In this document: one piece after another, positions 59,501 to 63,259 of the stretch | How positions within the stretch are numbered: position 1 is the stretch's first letter | How the letters are laid out: every line of letters begins with the position of its first letter | Origin: Heterobilharzia americana | Lineage: Eukaryota > Platyhelminthes > Trematoda > Strigeidida > Schistosomatidae | Length of the DNA: 64,000 nucleotides | Assembly: GCA_944470555.2 (NCBI GenBank) | Contig: OX104127.1 | Span: 53,719,640-53,783,639, forward strand | Reading direction: 5' to 3' | Position numbers and translations under genes: made by a program | The notes under the pieces: model-generated | What the model was told of the DNA's origin: nothing | What the model saw: only the letters and a program-made list of their open reading frames with translations | Databases searched by the model: none

Positions 59501-59892
59501 CAGTCAATGGAGGGAGTTCTGGACGTTTTCGAAAACGTTCCACTCCAGCTACATGTTTTGGATATTCTAGTTCATTTTCTGGTATAACAAATTCACAATA
59601 TACTAATACTAGACTGAATAATGATGAAATAAAATGTAGTAATGTTGAACAATCAAAAAAGAAATCTTCATGGACAGCTGGTGTTACTACAGAGATAAAT
59701 TTGAATAAAGCTAATAAAACTAGTCCTAAATTATCGTGTACTTCAACTAATTCTCCGAATCTTTCACCGAGTAATAATTCGATTACAGCTAATTTTATTC
59801 TACCCGAAAATTCTTTCCCTCAAATAAGAATGAAAATTCAATATCAAGCTGTTGATGTTCTACCTATCGTATGCTACGATGCATTAAAAGAG
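28471..59892 (+). CDS. Ras GTPase-activating protein, SynGAP/RASAL2/DAB2IP family (four internal exons)
   Basis: Four exons at 28471-28572, 49269-49367, 54045-54145 and 59324-59892 join into 290 codons with no stop, and every phase agrees (2-1 split, 2-1 split, 1-2 split, ending in phase 0). The product covers the end of a PH domain, a C2 domain and the strand leading into the RasGAP domain. Family members are membrane-associated GAPs that switch off Ras/Rap; the C2 domain supports membrane docking and Rap activity. Hallmarks are [16 protein letters not shown] and NNLPQI. Upstream PH exons and downstream catalytic GAP exons were not found, so both ends are open. Introns are 20.7, 4.7 and 5.2 kb and full of repeats. 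Which paralogue it is cannot be decided from this part. Confidence 0.92.
29225..29830. mobile_element. Two T SINEs facing each other
   Basis: The plus copy (29225-29430) has an eroded head and ribozyme (GGGGAGTCCCATACTGGTACGA). The minus copy (29440-29830) has GGACTCCTCAGCAGTGCGCA at about 29550-29569, the reverse complement of the ribozyme 5' half, then the head and the middle block ending GAGCATTAGATTAATTC. Convergent arrangement. Confidence 0.65.
30040..30295 (+). mobile_element. Family B non-LTR fragment
   Basis: The plus strand reads [20 protein letters not shown], then [19 protein letters not shown] and [15 protein letters not shown], the RT-to-thumb segment with the F-x-YL-G-S motif changed to FIYLTS. 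One stop interrupts. No flanking parts of the element are present. Confidence 0.75.
30300..31050. other. No gene seen
   Basis: AT-rich intron sequence. GACCAATCAGAACAC near 30470 and CCAATAGG/TATTGGTC near 30690-30720 hint at an old inverted element. Near 30990-31040 is the middle tag of the fold-back element (GACTATCTGAGGTAGCGG). Confidence 0.4.
31055..31290 (+). mobile_element. T SINE fragment, decayed
   Basis: TGTGAACTAATAGAAGTAGG, the GAGACCTGGCAGTCCTGGTGAG head and GAGTTCTATACTAGGATC match the order of the intact copies, but all core ribozyme boxes are lost. Confidence 0.5.
31300..32040. other. GC-richer segment of unknown origin
   Basis: Visibly richer in G/C than its surroundings, with CCCCGCGGGCAGACG and ACGGCGGCCGCTGC. 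Short frames (minus 31560-31333, plus 31539-31748 and 31805-32002) show no recognised family. Several plus frames are interrupted by single stops, as in an old coding sequence. It could be a degraded transposon or processed pseudogene. Confidence 0.45.
32045..32225 (+). mobile_element. T SINE fragment, decayed
   Basis: GAGACCAAGCGGTCCTGACGAGG, AGTTCTATACTATGATATAACAG and the tail TTTTCAATGGCTCACTGACTC follow the T-family order. Confidence 0.45.
32460..32900 (-). mobile_element. T SINE with inverted tails
   Basis: The minus-strand head and ribozyme occupy 32690-32520. The tail at 32468-32503 recurs inverted at 32690-32733, then the middle block continues in + orientation to about 32890 (GTGACCGGTGGAGTCAAAGC, TGACATTGGGTGGCGG). 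Head boxes are well kept. The ribozyme reads CTGAGGA, a long GTCCC/GGGAC stem II and CAGCTGTC, but GAAA is GGAA. Confidence 0.75.
33165..33510 (-). mobile_element. T SINE copy, minus strand
   Basis: TTTCGTCC and GGACTCCTAACC at about 33225-33250 are the ribozyme remnants. The head (ATTGAGCCACTGGGTCGGAA near 33310-33330) and the middle block with the ACTGGTCACAGCTCTTTATTGGA text follow. Confidence 0.65.
33840..33915 (-). ncRNA. PLE-type hammerhead-like motif
   Basis: Minus strand: CTGATGA (33906-33900), an irregular hairpin region and GAAACG (33880-33875) followed by TTTGCTAACTAAAAC. The invariant boxes are intact but stem II is only three or four pairs. The last bases resemble the PLE 3' region at 44.5 and 63.4 kb. 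Confidence 0.45.
34100..34380 (-). mobile_element. tRNA-headed SINE, D family
   Basis: Minus strand: TAGCTCAGTTATAACGTAGC (A-box-like) and GTGGGTTCAAATCTCAGGC (B box) at about 34275-34205, flanked by GGTTGGAGGCAATC on one side and the TGACTGGTCACTGATCAGTC...TAGATAATATGAGATTGGTTAC block on the other. The same layout recurs at 43.2, 49.6 and 58.1 kb. No hammerhead core seen. Confidence 0.6.
34390..34812. other. No gene seen
   Basis: AT-rich, stop-dense sequence. Confidence 0.4.
34815..35662 (+). mobile_element. RTE family A 3' part with tail
   Basis: The plus strand starts in the thumb region ([28 protein letters not shown] text), carries the DEEVEA block near 34990-35010, a GGCT run at 35300-35322, and the C-terminal CSTRNPRDK text before AATAATGATAAAAATAAT at 35650-35665. 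Confidence 0.85.
35750..36070 (-). mobile_element. Smalpha-like hammerhead SINE
   Basis: The minus strand ends with a ribozyme at 35772-35825: CTGATGA (35810-35804), GAAA (35788-35785), but U16.1 next to the cleavage site is C and stem II is weak. The head is eroded; the TATAGGTTCCTGCTTGGGCGCC and CTCGATATTGCCTG tail is near 36005-36045. Confidence 0.7.
36160..36500. mobile_element. Fold-back element, left arm and middle only
   Basis: 36163-36300 repeats the left arm of the 23.2 kb element (GGTGATGATCGAAGGTGAAA, GGATTCAAACTAGCTACC). 36300-36500 repeats its middle (TCATATTGATTAACAG, ACGAGATAGCCATAATTTG). The right arm is missing. Confidence 0.6.
36840..36965 (-). mobile_element. tRNA-like SINE fragment
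   Basis: Minus strand: GGAGCTGTGGCTCATTGG (A-box-like) then GAGGTTTGGACACCC (poor B box). A single fragment, not matched to the other families here. Confidence 0.35.
36990..38050 (-). mobile_element. Penelope-like element: RT core with YVDD
   Basis: The minus strand from 37898 encodes the PLE RT fingers/palm: [20 protein letters not shown], then [13 protein letters not shown]. After a break, [11 protein letters not shown] places the catalytic YVDD at 37345-37334. At 37250-36990 the sequence jumps to the C-terminal/3' region with a decayed hammerhead (37140-37100, CTGATGA changed to ACGATGA). The region between YVDD and the 3' end is deleted. Confidence 0.85.
37521..37898 (-). pseudogene. PLE reverse transcriptase palm remnant
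   Basis: A 125-codon frame with [15 protein letters not shown] (PLE signature) and [11 protein letters not shown] (motif A; the usual SFDV-SLFTNIP with the catalytic Asp in SFD). The frame is lost after KIEDKQ. It belongs to the same element as the YVDD motif at 37.34 kb. Confidence 0.85.
38060..38480. mobile_element. T SINE pieces, both orientations
   Basis: 38070-38105 (ATTCATCATGGACTGACATCAGTTGG) is the inverted tail. 38165-38420 runs forward through the middle block (GAAGTGGATGCTAACTGAAG) and head (GACCCAGTGGCTGAATGG, GGTCCTCAGTTCGGTCC). The ribozyme part is lost. Confidence 0.6.
38490..39055. other. No gene seen
   Basis: AT-rich sequence. AAGATTTTCAT repeats near 38820-38870 form a small local inverted repeat. 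Confidence 0.35.
39060..39830 (-). mobile_element. Penelope-like element, C-terminal and 3' region
   Basis: 39060-39540 parallels 44.68-45.10 kb (GIY-YIG part with GATGAACAAAGATTCAGTAAT and the basic linker). 39540-39830 parallels the 48.0-48.3 kb end, with a decayed ribozyme at 39575-39540 (CTGATAA, TAAA). Two related PLE segments seem fused here. Confidence 0.65.
39955..40500 (-). mobile_element. Penelope-like element, GIY-YIG domain (third subfamily)
   Basis: Minus strand at 40290-40210: [20 protein letters not shown], with the Cys pair and YIGR of the nuclease. The C-terminal part follows at 40139-39957 ([14 protein letters not shown], then FVKPLSLHW). Upstream at 40500-40300 is basic linker text with shifts. 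Confidence 0.8.
40800..42055 (+). mobile_element. RTE-like family B element, RT to 3' end
   Basis: The best family B copy. Plus frame from about 40860: [18 protein letters not shown] (motif B', Gly to Glu), YADDIVLL with YADD at 41004-41015, then [10 protein letters not shown]. After stops at 41145-41163 the same frame resumes: [34 protein letters not shown]. Then come the HQLRWLGH block near 41560, [12 protein letters not shown] near 41670, [15 protein letters not shown] near 41790, and a GAT-repeat tail at 42028-42055. 5' truncated, otherwise close to coding. Confidence 0.88.
40929..41462 (+). pseudogene. Family B reverse transcriptase, near-intact palm/thumb
   Basis: Two frames in the same phase (40929-41147 and 41169-41462) are parted by only a few stop codons. 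Catalytic YADD is retained, the FTYLGS thumb motif is intact, and the conserved YGCETW is present. The frame ends in LRSID followed by a stop where the family continues. Confidence 0.8.
42100..42355 (-). mobile_element. Penelope-like element, C-terminal fragment
   Basis: Minus frame 42344-42102: [19 protein letters not shown], then [13 protein letters not shown]. Same subfamily as the 55.9 kb and 40.0 kb pieces (QHLVNSGH box of the GIY-YIG domain). Confidence 0.75.
42360..43225. other. No gene seen
   Basis: AT-rich sequence. The text near 42600-42730 may be an old PLE piece but is too broken to assign. Confidence 0.35.
43230..43495. mobile_element. D-family SINE pieces
   Basis: GGTTGGAAGCAATCGGTAGG and TTGACACTCGTCAGCAAAGCG are followed by an inverted GATTGCCTCCAACCAA and the GGACTAGACAATATGAAATTGG/TGACCAGTCAG block seen at 34.3 kb. 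The tRNA-like part is missing. Confidence 0.5.
43740..43935 (+). mobile_element. Smalpha-like SINE fragment, decayed hammerhead
   Basis: GGAGGCAGATGCATCCAATTGACGAG then TCTCAAATAGGACGAAACTCACGTG at 43835-43885: GAAA and stem II are present, but C3 of CTGACGA is T and the cleavage side does not fit. Confidence 0.6.
43950..44215. mobile_element. T SINE with inverted left arm
   Basis: 43955-44050 is the minus-strand tail and ribozyme (TGGACTGACATCAGTTAGAG, GGGACTCCTCAACAGTGCACG). 44050-44215 is a plus-strand head and tail (CCCAGTGGCTCCATGATAACG, TCAAATGATATTCGTCCATG). The two halves meet at the ribozyme. Confidence 0.65.
44380..45740 (-). mobile_element. Penelope-like element: RT thumb, linker, GIY-YIG start, 3' region
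   Basis: The longest PLE frame of the window (45571-44918, 217 codons) belongs here. Downstream on the minus strand, 44915-44680 is a broken GIY-YIG domain. At 44580-44525 is a hammerhead-like string (CTGAT with AT inserted, a perfect GGACA/TGTCC hairpin, then AAAACG for GAAACG). Its 3' region matches 63.3-63.7 kb. Confidence 0.85.
44918..45571 (-). pseudogene. PLE polyprotein fragment: RT C-terminus and linker
   Basis: Opens with the RT end: [20 protein letters not shown] then [16 protein letters not shown], a PLE hallmark. A basic stretch follows ([16 protein letters not shown]), then a Ser/Asn/Thr-rich linker, a basic [15 protein letters not shown] segment and the Cys-motif [10 protein letters not shown] that starts the GIY-YIG nuclease, where a stop cuts it off. 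The Met is internal. It would need upstream RT palm and downstream nuclease to be functional. Confidence 0.88.
45750..46295. other. No gene seen
   Basis: A C-run at 45643-45651 lies just before this stretch. The frames inside (minus 45971-45750) are hydrophobic but unassigned. Confidence 0.35.
46300..46590 (-). mobile_element. Penelope-like element, GIY-YIG fragment
   Basis: Minus frame 46511-46305 with [20 protein letters not shown] and [14 protein letters not shown]. Just upstream (46560-46500) is [15 protein letters not shown], where IGKSNR corresponds to YIGR-S-R. Isolated from other PLE parts. Confidence 0.75.
46612..46655. repeat. (TAA)n microsatellite
   Basis: About 14 TAA units, between two PLE fragments. 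Confidence 0.97.
46665..47650 (-). mobile_element. Penelope-like element: RT with YADD
   Basis: Minus frame 47545-47270 covers the palm ([33 protein letters not shown] for motif A). After breaks, [12 protein letters not shown] places the catalytic YADD at 47146-47135; thumb text follows to about 46670. A sister of the 37.3 kb element but a different subfamily (YADD, not YVDD). Confidence 0.82.
47690..48425 (+). mobile_element. Penelope-like element: linker, GIY-YIG, hammerhead end
   Basis: Plus strand: basic segment near 47730-47800, then [20 protein letters not shown] and [18 protein letters not shown] (47828-47950), a GIY-YIG domain with YTGQ. Beyond a stop come [22 protein letters not shown] and the ribozyme at 48284-48313. 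It lies head-on against the minus-strand RT fragment ending at 47650. Confidence 0.82.
48275..48340 (+). ncRNA. PLE-associated hammerhead ribozyme motif
   Basis: CTGATGA at 48284-48290; hairpin TCGTCT (48293-48298) with AGACGA (48303-48308); GAAA at 48310-48313. The same string recurs, more or less decayed, at 11.77, 37.12 and 39.56 kb on the minus strand. Stem III is poorly kept here, so cleavage is doubtful. Confidence 0.6.
48500..49065 (-). mobile_element. RTE family A fragment, decayed
   Basis: Minus-strand thumb and C-terminal pieces: the DEVQSQD-like block near 48930, a short GGCTGGCTGGC at 48627-48641 and GGGCATACACTGAGATAACC near 48560. Lacks the final block and tail. It ends about 200 bp before host exon 49269-49367. 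Confidence 0.75.
49269..49367 (+). CDS. SynGAP-family RasGAP exon: C2 core
   Basis: Acceptor TTTATTATAG, donor GTTAGT. Completes an Arg and reads [18 protein letters not shown] then [14 protein letters not shown], ending two bases into an Asn codon. YARTTSK and TVFWGEQF are near-invariant in SynGAP/DAB2IP/RASAL2 C2 domains ([25 protein letters not shown]). Compared with vertebrate SynGAP the loop between TSK and GTVFW is shorter. Confidence 0.95.
49575..49812 (-). mobile_element. D-family SINE copy
   Basis: GCTGACTGGAGGCAACCTGA at the left, GCAGTCAGTTACCTTGCCACTGAGC (reverse of the tRNA-like A box region) near 49715-49740, and TGACTGTTCACTACAG to the right, in the order of the 34.1 kb copy. 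Confidence 0.5.
49815..50470 (+). mobile_element. Family B fragment, RT C-terminus to 3' UTR
   Basis: [24 protein letters not shown] text corresponds to the [13 protein letters not shown] block of the 41.2 kb copy. [17 protein letters not shown] at 49930-49980, [11 protein letters not shown] near 50080 and [13 protein letters not shown] at 50249-50285 follow. More decayed than the 40.8 kb copy. Confidence 0.72.
50480..51055. other. No gene seen
   Basis: The frame at 50610-50819 has a hydrophobic start and no recognisable family. A GGTTTGAGGCAA tag near 50550 may be a D-SINE remnant. Confidence 0.35.
51060..52285 (+). mobile_element. RTE family A copy with tail
   Basis: Plus frame 51099-51413 has [28 protein letters not shown] and [12 protein letters not shown]. 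It reads past the point where four other copies stop ([10 protein letters not shown]), so it departs from their shared lesion. The thumb ([12 protein letters not shown]), the [10 protein letters not shown] block, a minimal CTGGCTGGC at 51935-51943, the C-terminal [13 protein letters not shown] and an AATAATATAATAATAAA tail at 52275-52290 follow. Confidence 0.88.
52320..52565. mobile_element. Fold-back element, middle and right arm
   Basis: GACTTCTCATGCTAATCTAA (middle tag) and ATGGTTCGAATCCTGCGGCC...TTTCATTTCACCCTTAGTCATCATC (right arm) match the 23.2 kb element. The left arm is absent. Confidence 0.55.
52645..52950 (-). mobile_element. RTE family A 3' terminal fragment
   Basis: TTATTATTTTTATTATTTGTCCCTTGG at 52648-52675 is the tail junction. 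Minus-strand WNPIGKQ and the RPR end lie near 52850-52810; it stops at TATTTGTTGGGC. Confidence 0.8.
53225..53520 (-). mobile_element. Smalpha-like hammerhead SINE, left half of an inverted pair
   Basis: The minus strand carries the ribozyme (53256-53307), a head with ACTCGGGAGCGATAGC/GGTTTGGACTCGGG near 53345-53365, and the tail (ATATGGGCTCCTATGCGG, CTCGATATTGCCTGTG) up to about 53515. It is the reverse complement of most of 53525-53790. Confidence 0.85.
53256..53310 (-). ncRNA. Hammerhead ribozyme, Smalpha-like, intact core
   Basis: Minus strand: CTGATGA (53297-53291), stem II GTCCCAATTAGGAC (53290-53277), GAAA (53276-53273), short stem III TGCGCA (53272-53267), then TC and cleavage between 53265 and 53264. 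Stem I has CCAG against CTGT (three pairs, one mismatch) plus the distal ATGTAC/ATTCC region that supplies loop contacts in schistosome ribozymes. All invariant core bases are present. Confidence 0.75.
53525..53790 (+). mobile_element. Smalpha-like hammerhead SINE, right half of an inverted pair
   Basis: Plus-strand head (GTTTGAAGCTATCGCTCC, GGGTCCAAATCCAAG), ribozyme (53605-53665) and tail (AGGCAATATCGAGGCATCC, TCCAATCAACGACGG). Only a few bases separate it from the minus copy on its left, so the pair can snap back over about 250 bp. Confidence 0.85.
53605..53665 (+). ncRNA. Hammerhead ribozyme, Smalpha-like, near-intact
   Basis: CTGATGA at 53620-53626, stem II TTCCAAATTAGGAC (three Watson-Crick pairs; the outer G-C is lost), GAAA at 53641-53644, stem III TGCGCA, cleavage after C53652. 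Differs from the paired minus copy mainly in stem II. Confidence 0.65.
54045..54145 (+). CDS. SynGAP-family RasGAP exon: C2 middle
   Basis: Acceptor TACATTCACAG after a long T-rich tract, donor GTATGT. Completes Asn and reads [15 protein letters not shown] then [18 protein letters not shown], ending one base into the next codon. Joined to the previous exon it gives FDLNNLPQI, matching FEFNNLPAV of SynGAP. The basic KDKRQRSRS loop corresponds to the DKKRKKDK loop. The ATG-started frame from 54067 reads past the donor and is not real. Confidence 0.93.
54160..55300. other. Intron sequence without recognised genes
   Basis: Begins with an AATAATAATGATAACAGTAATAATAAT microsatellite (54167-54201). 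The stretch at 54380-54560 has PLE-RT-like minus-strand text ([13 protein letters not shown]) too broken to assign. The minus frame 54967-54773 is unassigned. Confidence 0.4.
55300..55660 (-). mobile_element. RTE family A 3' terminal fragment
   Basis: TTATTATTTGTCCCTTGGGTTCC at 55317-55339 is the tail junction. The minus strand reads [19 protein letters not shown] text and [10 protein letters not shown] at the end. It extends to the GGCTGGC site near 55630. Confidence 0.85.
55840..56115 (-). mobile_element. Penelope-like element, GIY-YIG C-terminal fragment
   Basis: Minus frame 56126-55944: [20 protein letters not shown], then [16 protein letters not shown]. After a stop, [13 protein letters not shown] and AEALAIHR. 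Same subfamily as 40.0 and 42.1 kb. Confidence 0.75.
56490..56530. repeat. (AT)n microsatellite
   Basis: About 20 AT dinucleotides without interruption. Confidence 0.97.
56735..56845 (-). mobile_element. RTE family A extreme 3' end
   Basis: TTATTTTGTATTATTTTCCCCTTGGG then GTAGAACATAGGGCTTCAGTAG: only the last 30 or so codons plus tail remain. Confidence 0.7.
56850..57525. other. No gene seen
   Basis: The opposed frames at 57284-57583 have no recognisable family and no splice borders. Confidence 0.4.
57530..57725 (+). mobile_element. Smalpha-like SINE, decayed hammerhead
   Basis: Head CTAGTGGCCTAGTGAATAAC and TTTGTTCCGATCTCAGTGGGG, then ATGATGAGTCCTGAACAGGATGAAACATGCC at 57637-57667: C3 is lost and stem II is shortened to GTCCT/AGGAT. 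Confidence 0.65.
57730..58055. other. No gene seen
   Basis: AT-rich, stop-dense sequence. Confidence 0.35.
58060..58405 (-). mobile_element. D-family SINE copy
   Basis: TTCCTGAGATTCAAACTTGCGTCACCC (reverse of the B box region) and GTTAGAGACATTACCACTGAGGC (reverse of the A box) at 58164-58222, then the GTCGGTCACTGG block and the ATCTAATCCTGAGTACTGATC tail, as at 34.1 kb. Confidence 0.55.
58430..59040 (+). mobile_element. RTE family A 3' part, least decayed C-terminus
   Basis: The 58516-58881 frame reads [40 protein letters not shown], then [18 protein letters not shown] and [13 protein letters not shown] with no stop over 121 codons. The site expanded to CCAG/GGCT arrays elsewhere is here a simple CTGGCTGGTGACGAACC. 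The terminal CSIRNPRG text and a short AATAATATATGATAATAATAA tail end the copy. Confidence 0.88.
59324..59892 (+). CDS. SynGAP-family RasGAP exon: C2 end and lead-in to GAP domain
   Basis: Acceptor CATAACACAG, donor GTAAAC. Completes Ala and reads [20 protein letters not shown], equivalent to the family's VGLVTVPVATL...VEQWYPV. About 130 low-complexity residues rich in Ser, Asn, Gln and Thr follow, where SynGAP has a Gly-rich insert. The exon closes with [19 protein letters not shown] then ALKE, matching [20 protein letters not shown] before the RasGAP domain. The Met frame from 59263 includes 61 intronic bases; the true start is the acceptor at 59323/59324. Confidence 0.94.
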
Positions 59893-60149
59893 GTAAACTC
59901 CCCTAACTTGAAAACAATAAAGATATAAATTATTTCATATATTTGTACTACTTCCTATAACCTTGAAACTGAGTGGTGATGCAGATCTTAGTCCTCGAAA
60001 TGCTCAACTATTACTCTTCATTCATTTATCATGCTGACTGATAGACTGAAAGTATGTAGAAGCGAAGGGTTAACAGGCTCCAGAAAAGTATAGCGCAGCT
60101 CAAATTGTCCCATTAATATTGATTAAGTCATTACTTTGAGGGCTACCAA

Positions 60150-60362
60150 TTAAAAGACGAATAGTGTTGTTGTTCCCACTAAGACTCTAGCGTTTGGAGA
60201 GATCGATCCTGGGTTCGAGTCCTAACGGGAACAATAATAACTACTAGGAGGTGAGTGCATCCAACTGACAAGTCCCAATTAGAACGAAAGAGGCTTCCTG
60301 GATCCCACTGCCAGCCACTGTCTACCGTCAATATCAAAAGTGAAAATGCCGGCAATATAGGA
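60150..60362 (+). mobile_element. Smalpha-like SINE, decayed hammerhead
   Basis: GGGTTCGAGTCCTAACGGGAACA is the B box region. CTGACAAGTCCCAATTAGAACGAAAG at 60268-60293 has CTGACAA for CTGANGA; the cleavage side TTC/CTGGATCC is recognisable. Confidence 0.65.
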
Positions 60363-60364
60363 GG

Positions 60365-60910
60365 AATACAGGAAACCTGGGAGCATTGGACTAGTACTGG
60401 ACTCCTCACCAGTGCGCACCCATGAACCACCTCACCACGGATCGAACCCAGAATCTTCAGGTTCCATTACCAGCCAACCACTGAGTCGGAATCCAACGGT
60501 CCATGGTTCCAACTTCTGTCAGTTCACGATATAGCGTGACCACCACCTAATGTCATCGTTAAGTATTTGTCCTCATGGTCATTAGGTTTCCCCGGTGGTT
60601 ACGACTTCTCATTGGAAATTCAGAAATCATCTTTCCAAGTTATTAACTACTGAGCACTAGATTAATTCTAACTGGAGGTTTGTGTACGTTTATTATGGAT
60701 TCGATTCCGACCGAGTAGCTCAATCGTAACATGCTGGCCACGGAACCCGAAGGTCCTGGGTTCGATCTCTGGTGAGGTGGTTCATGGGTGCGCTCTGGTT
60801 AGGAGTCCCACACTGGGAGGAAACAGGTGTCCATTTCTCTCAGGTCTCCAATGTTCCTCCGAGTGATGTCAGTCCACCATAAATCCCAACCTAAGATCAA
60901 TTGGTAAATC
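60365..60910. mobile_element. Inverted pair of T SINEs
   Basis: The minus copy (60365-60680) has GGACTCCTCACCAGTGCGCACCC and the middle block through AACTACTGAGCACTAG. The plus copy (60690-60905) has head CGAGTAGCTCAATCGTAAC, B box GGGTTCGATCTC and ribozyme remnants GTTAGGAGTCCCACACTGGGAGGAAAC. Confidence 0.7.
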
Positions 60911-60999
60911 TCCATAAACTTCCAGATAGTATTCATTAGTGAATACATTACAATACACGTAGACGAACCAGTAGTATGGTTTAAAATTAGTAGGGGATT

Positions 61000-61545
61000 T
61001 TTAAAGGTAATATTCATCACGAAGCGACATCAGTTGGAGGACCCCTGGGAATCCGAGGCCATTGGAGAGCTGTTCTGTCCCAGTGTGTTACACCTTAGAA
61101 GTACATATCCATGACTCCACTAGGGATTCAATTCAGGACCCAGTAAAAAGCGCATTAACCATTCAACAGCTACATTATAGTTCAATGGTTCACAGTTTCT
61201 TACTTTTGTTAATTCGCGACATAGCGTGACTATCTGTGGTCTTCAGTTGATATCCGCTTCACTTCCAACTGGTTAACTCTACAGGTCAAGGCTTCTTGCC
61301 ATGTCGCGAATAGACAGAAATGGAGAACTGTAGACCACTGAACTTCGATCAGGTGGTTTACTGGTTGATGCACTCGCCGAGAGAACTGAAGATCCTAAGT
61401 TCACTTTGTGACAAGGTCGCAGATGCATGCTGCTGAGGAGTCCCACACTAGGACAAAACAGCTGTCCAGCACTCCCAAGTTTCCAATGGTTTTCTAATGG
61501 ATATCAGTCCGTGGTGAATACGTACTTCAACCATCATTGGTTGGA
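61000..61545. mobile_element. Inverted pair of T SINEs, second
   Basis: Minus copy 61000-61300 and plus copy 61300-61545 meet at the middle block (AACTCTACAGGTCAAGGCTTC / CATGTCGCGAATAGACAG). The plus ribozyme at 61425-61480 reads CTGAGGA (61433-61439), GTCC/GGAC stem II, AAAA for GAAA, and CAGCTGTC: one core base from intact. Confidence 0.7.
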
Positions 61546-61559
61546 AGCTTTTAGCATGT

Positions 61560-62190
61560 AAATACGATCAAAACAAATCTCGTGATGTGTCACAAGAAAA
61601 GCGTTCGAAACTTCATCATAAATAGATGGATTATGTTGAACATTTCCAGCTAATAAAATCGTTTCATCTCACCATAATCACAGAAACTGGTTAAGATGAG
61701 ATTTTATGTTCTTGGCACATGCCTAATTCCAGGCCTAATAACTTCCAAGATCTCTTGAAAGTACCTACTAGTTTCTCTTATGATATTATACAGCGATTAA
61801 AATTTTGCACAAACCAATGGGAAAACTCAAATCATCAGCTTCAATTTTCTGAGTGTATTGGAGACTGGTTCTCACTAATGACAATATCACTGAATGGTAA
61901 ACTGATAGAAAGCCGTAAATTGAATCATTCGACTGGAACTAATTGACCGGGTGGTTTCATGTTGTTATATCGTCCGACCTGGTGCTGTGAATTAGTACTG
62001 CTACAAGCTCAAAACTAGGGCAAACTGGTAGTTACTCAGTGCTCTTTAGTTTTCAGTACTCTTTGACAGATAGATCAATGTAGAATCTGCTACTATTGCG
62101 TTACAACCCGAGTTCACGCACCACATAAGAATATCTATCTACACTTCTCTAACTTATGTCAGTATCATAAGAAGGCTGTTTCAAGAAGAA
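61560..62190. other. No gene seen
   Basis: The 75-codon frame at 61719-61946 has no recognised motif and does not resemble a RasGAP domain. A (GA)n run lies at 62192-62204. Confidence 0.4.
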
Positions 62191-62194
62191 AGAG

Positions 62195-62430
62195 AGAGAG
62201 AGAGTAGTATGCCGCTGCGCATCGAACTTAAGGCCTTCAGATTTCTAGGTCAGTGTGTTAACCATTCAGCAGCTGGGTTTGAGTTCAGTGGTTCACAGTT
62301 TTCTGCTTTTGTGAAATCATGGTATAGCGTACCTATTCATCAAGATCATCGGTTGGCATTTGCTCCACTTCCGACTGGTTGACCTTATGGGTCATGGATT
62401 GTTATTAGAGTTTCAGGATTTCCATCTCGA
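62195..62430 (-). mobile_element. T SINE fragment, minus strand
   Basis: GCATCGAACTTAAGGCCTTCAG (reverse of head B box) and TTAACCATTCAGCAGCTGGG, then the middle block TTTGCTCCACTTCCGACTGG. Confidence 0.55.
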
Positions 62431-62449
62431 AGCATATAACTAATGATCC

Positions 62450-63010
62450 CCAGTGAGGTTGTGGGTGAATACTGCTCAAGAGTTCCATACTCGGACGAAA
62501 CGACTGTCCAGTGCTCCCAGGTTTCCTTTGTTCCTCCAACTCATGTCAGCCTTCGATGAACAACAACTTGAAATATTTCCAAATCTCCACAACCCCCTCA
62601 AAATTTAATTGAACTAGTGCTCGTTGGTGACTAGCTTCGAGAAGTATTCCCGAAGTTCCAATGACAAGTCGTGACCGGTGGAGTCAAAGCCTGATGGTGG
62701 TGAGGACAGATACTCAGCGATGACATTGGGTGGCGGTTTGCGCTATATCGTGAGCTAACAGAAGTTGGAAATATGGAGCATTGGATTGTGACCCAGTGGC
62801 TCAATGGTAACGCGCTGGTCGCGGAACCTGAAGGTGGTGGGTTCGACCCCTGCTGGTGGGGTCGTGGGTGCGCACTGCTGAGGAGTCCCATAGTAGGATG
62901 AAACAGCTGTCCAGTGCTCCCAGATTTCCTTTGTTCTTCCAACTGATGTCAGTCTTCGATGAATAACAACTTGAAATATTTCCAAATCTCCACAACCCCC
63001 TCAAAATTTA
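62450..63010 (+). mobile_element. T SINE, about 1.35 head-to-tail units
   Basis: The ribozyme-plus-tail segment at 62470-62607 (core mutated to CTCAAGA) recurs at 62873-63008, an offset of 403 bp, with the middle block and tRNA-like head between. The second unit has an intact ribozyme and head (62790-62863, GTGACCCAGTGGCTCAATGG, GGTTCGACCCC). Confidence 0.82.
62866..62925 (+). ncRNA. Hammerhead ribozyme, T-family, intact core
   Basis: CTGAGGA at 62878-62884, stem II GTCC/GGAT (one G-U pair), GAAA at 62900-62903, stem III ACAGCTGT, cleavage after C62911. Stem I GCACTG (62872-62877) pairs fully with CAGTGC (62912-62917). Confidence 0.75.
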
Positions 63011-63019
63011 AACTACTTG

Positions 63020-63255
63020 AATGTTTTGAATTCCGTCCCAAGTTGTTCAGTATGTCAGTCTATTCAATGAACGCAGCGAATTATTTCGTGGAGTTACGTT
63101 TTAATATTTCTTTTCTACAATTAATTTGTAAAAAATCCCAAAGCACTGGATAATTTCTAACAATAATAAAACTTTATACACATATTCCACTTGATGAATA
63201 GAGAAATAAAAATAATTGGAGTAAAATAACATTTTATCTCACCAGTTCCTCATCA
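63020..63255. other. No gene seen
   Basis: AT-rich sequence between the SINE and the PLE 3' region. Confidence 0.35.
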
Positions 63256-63259
63256 GCTG

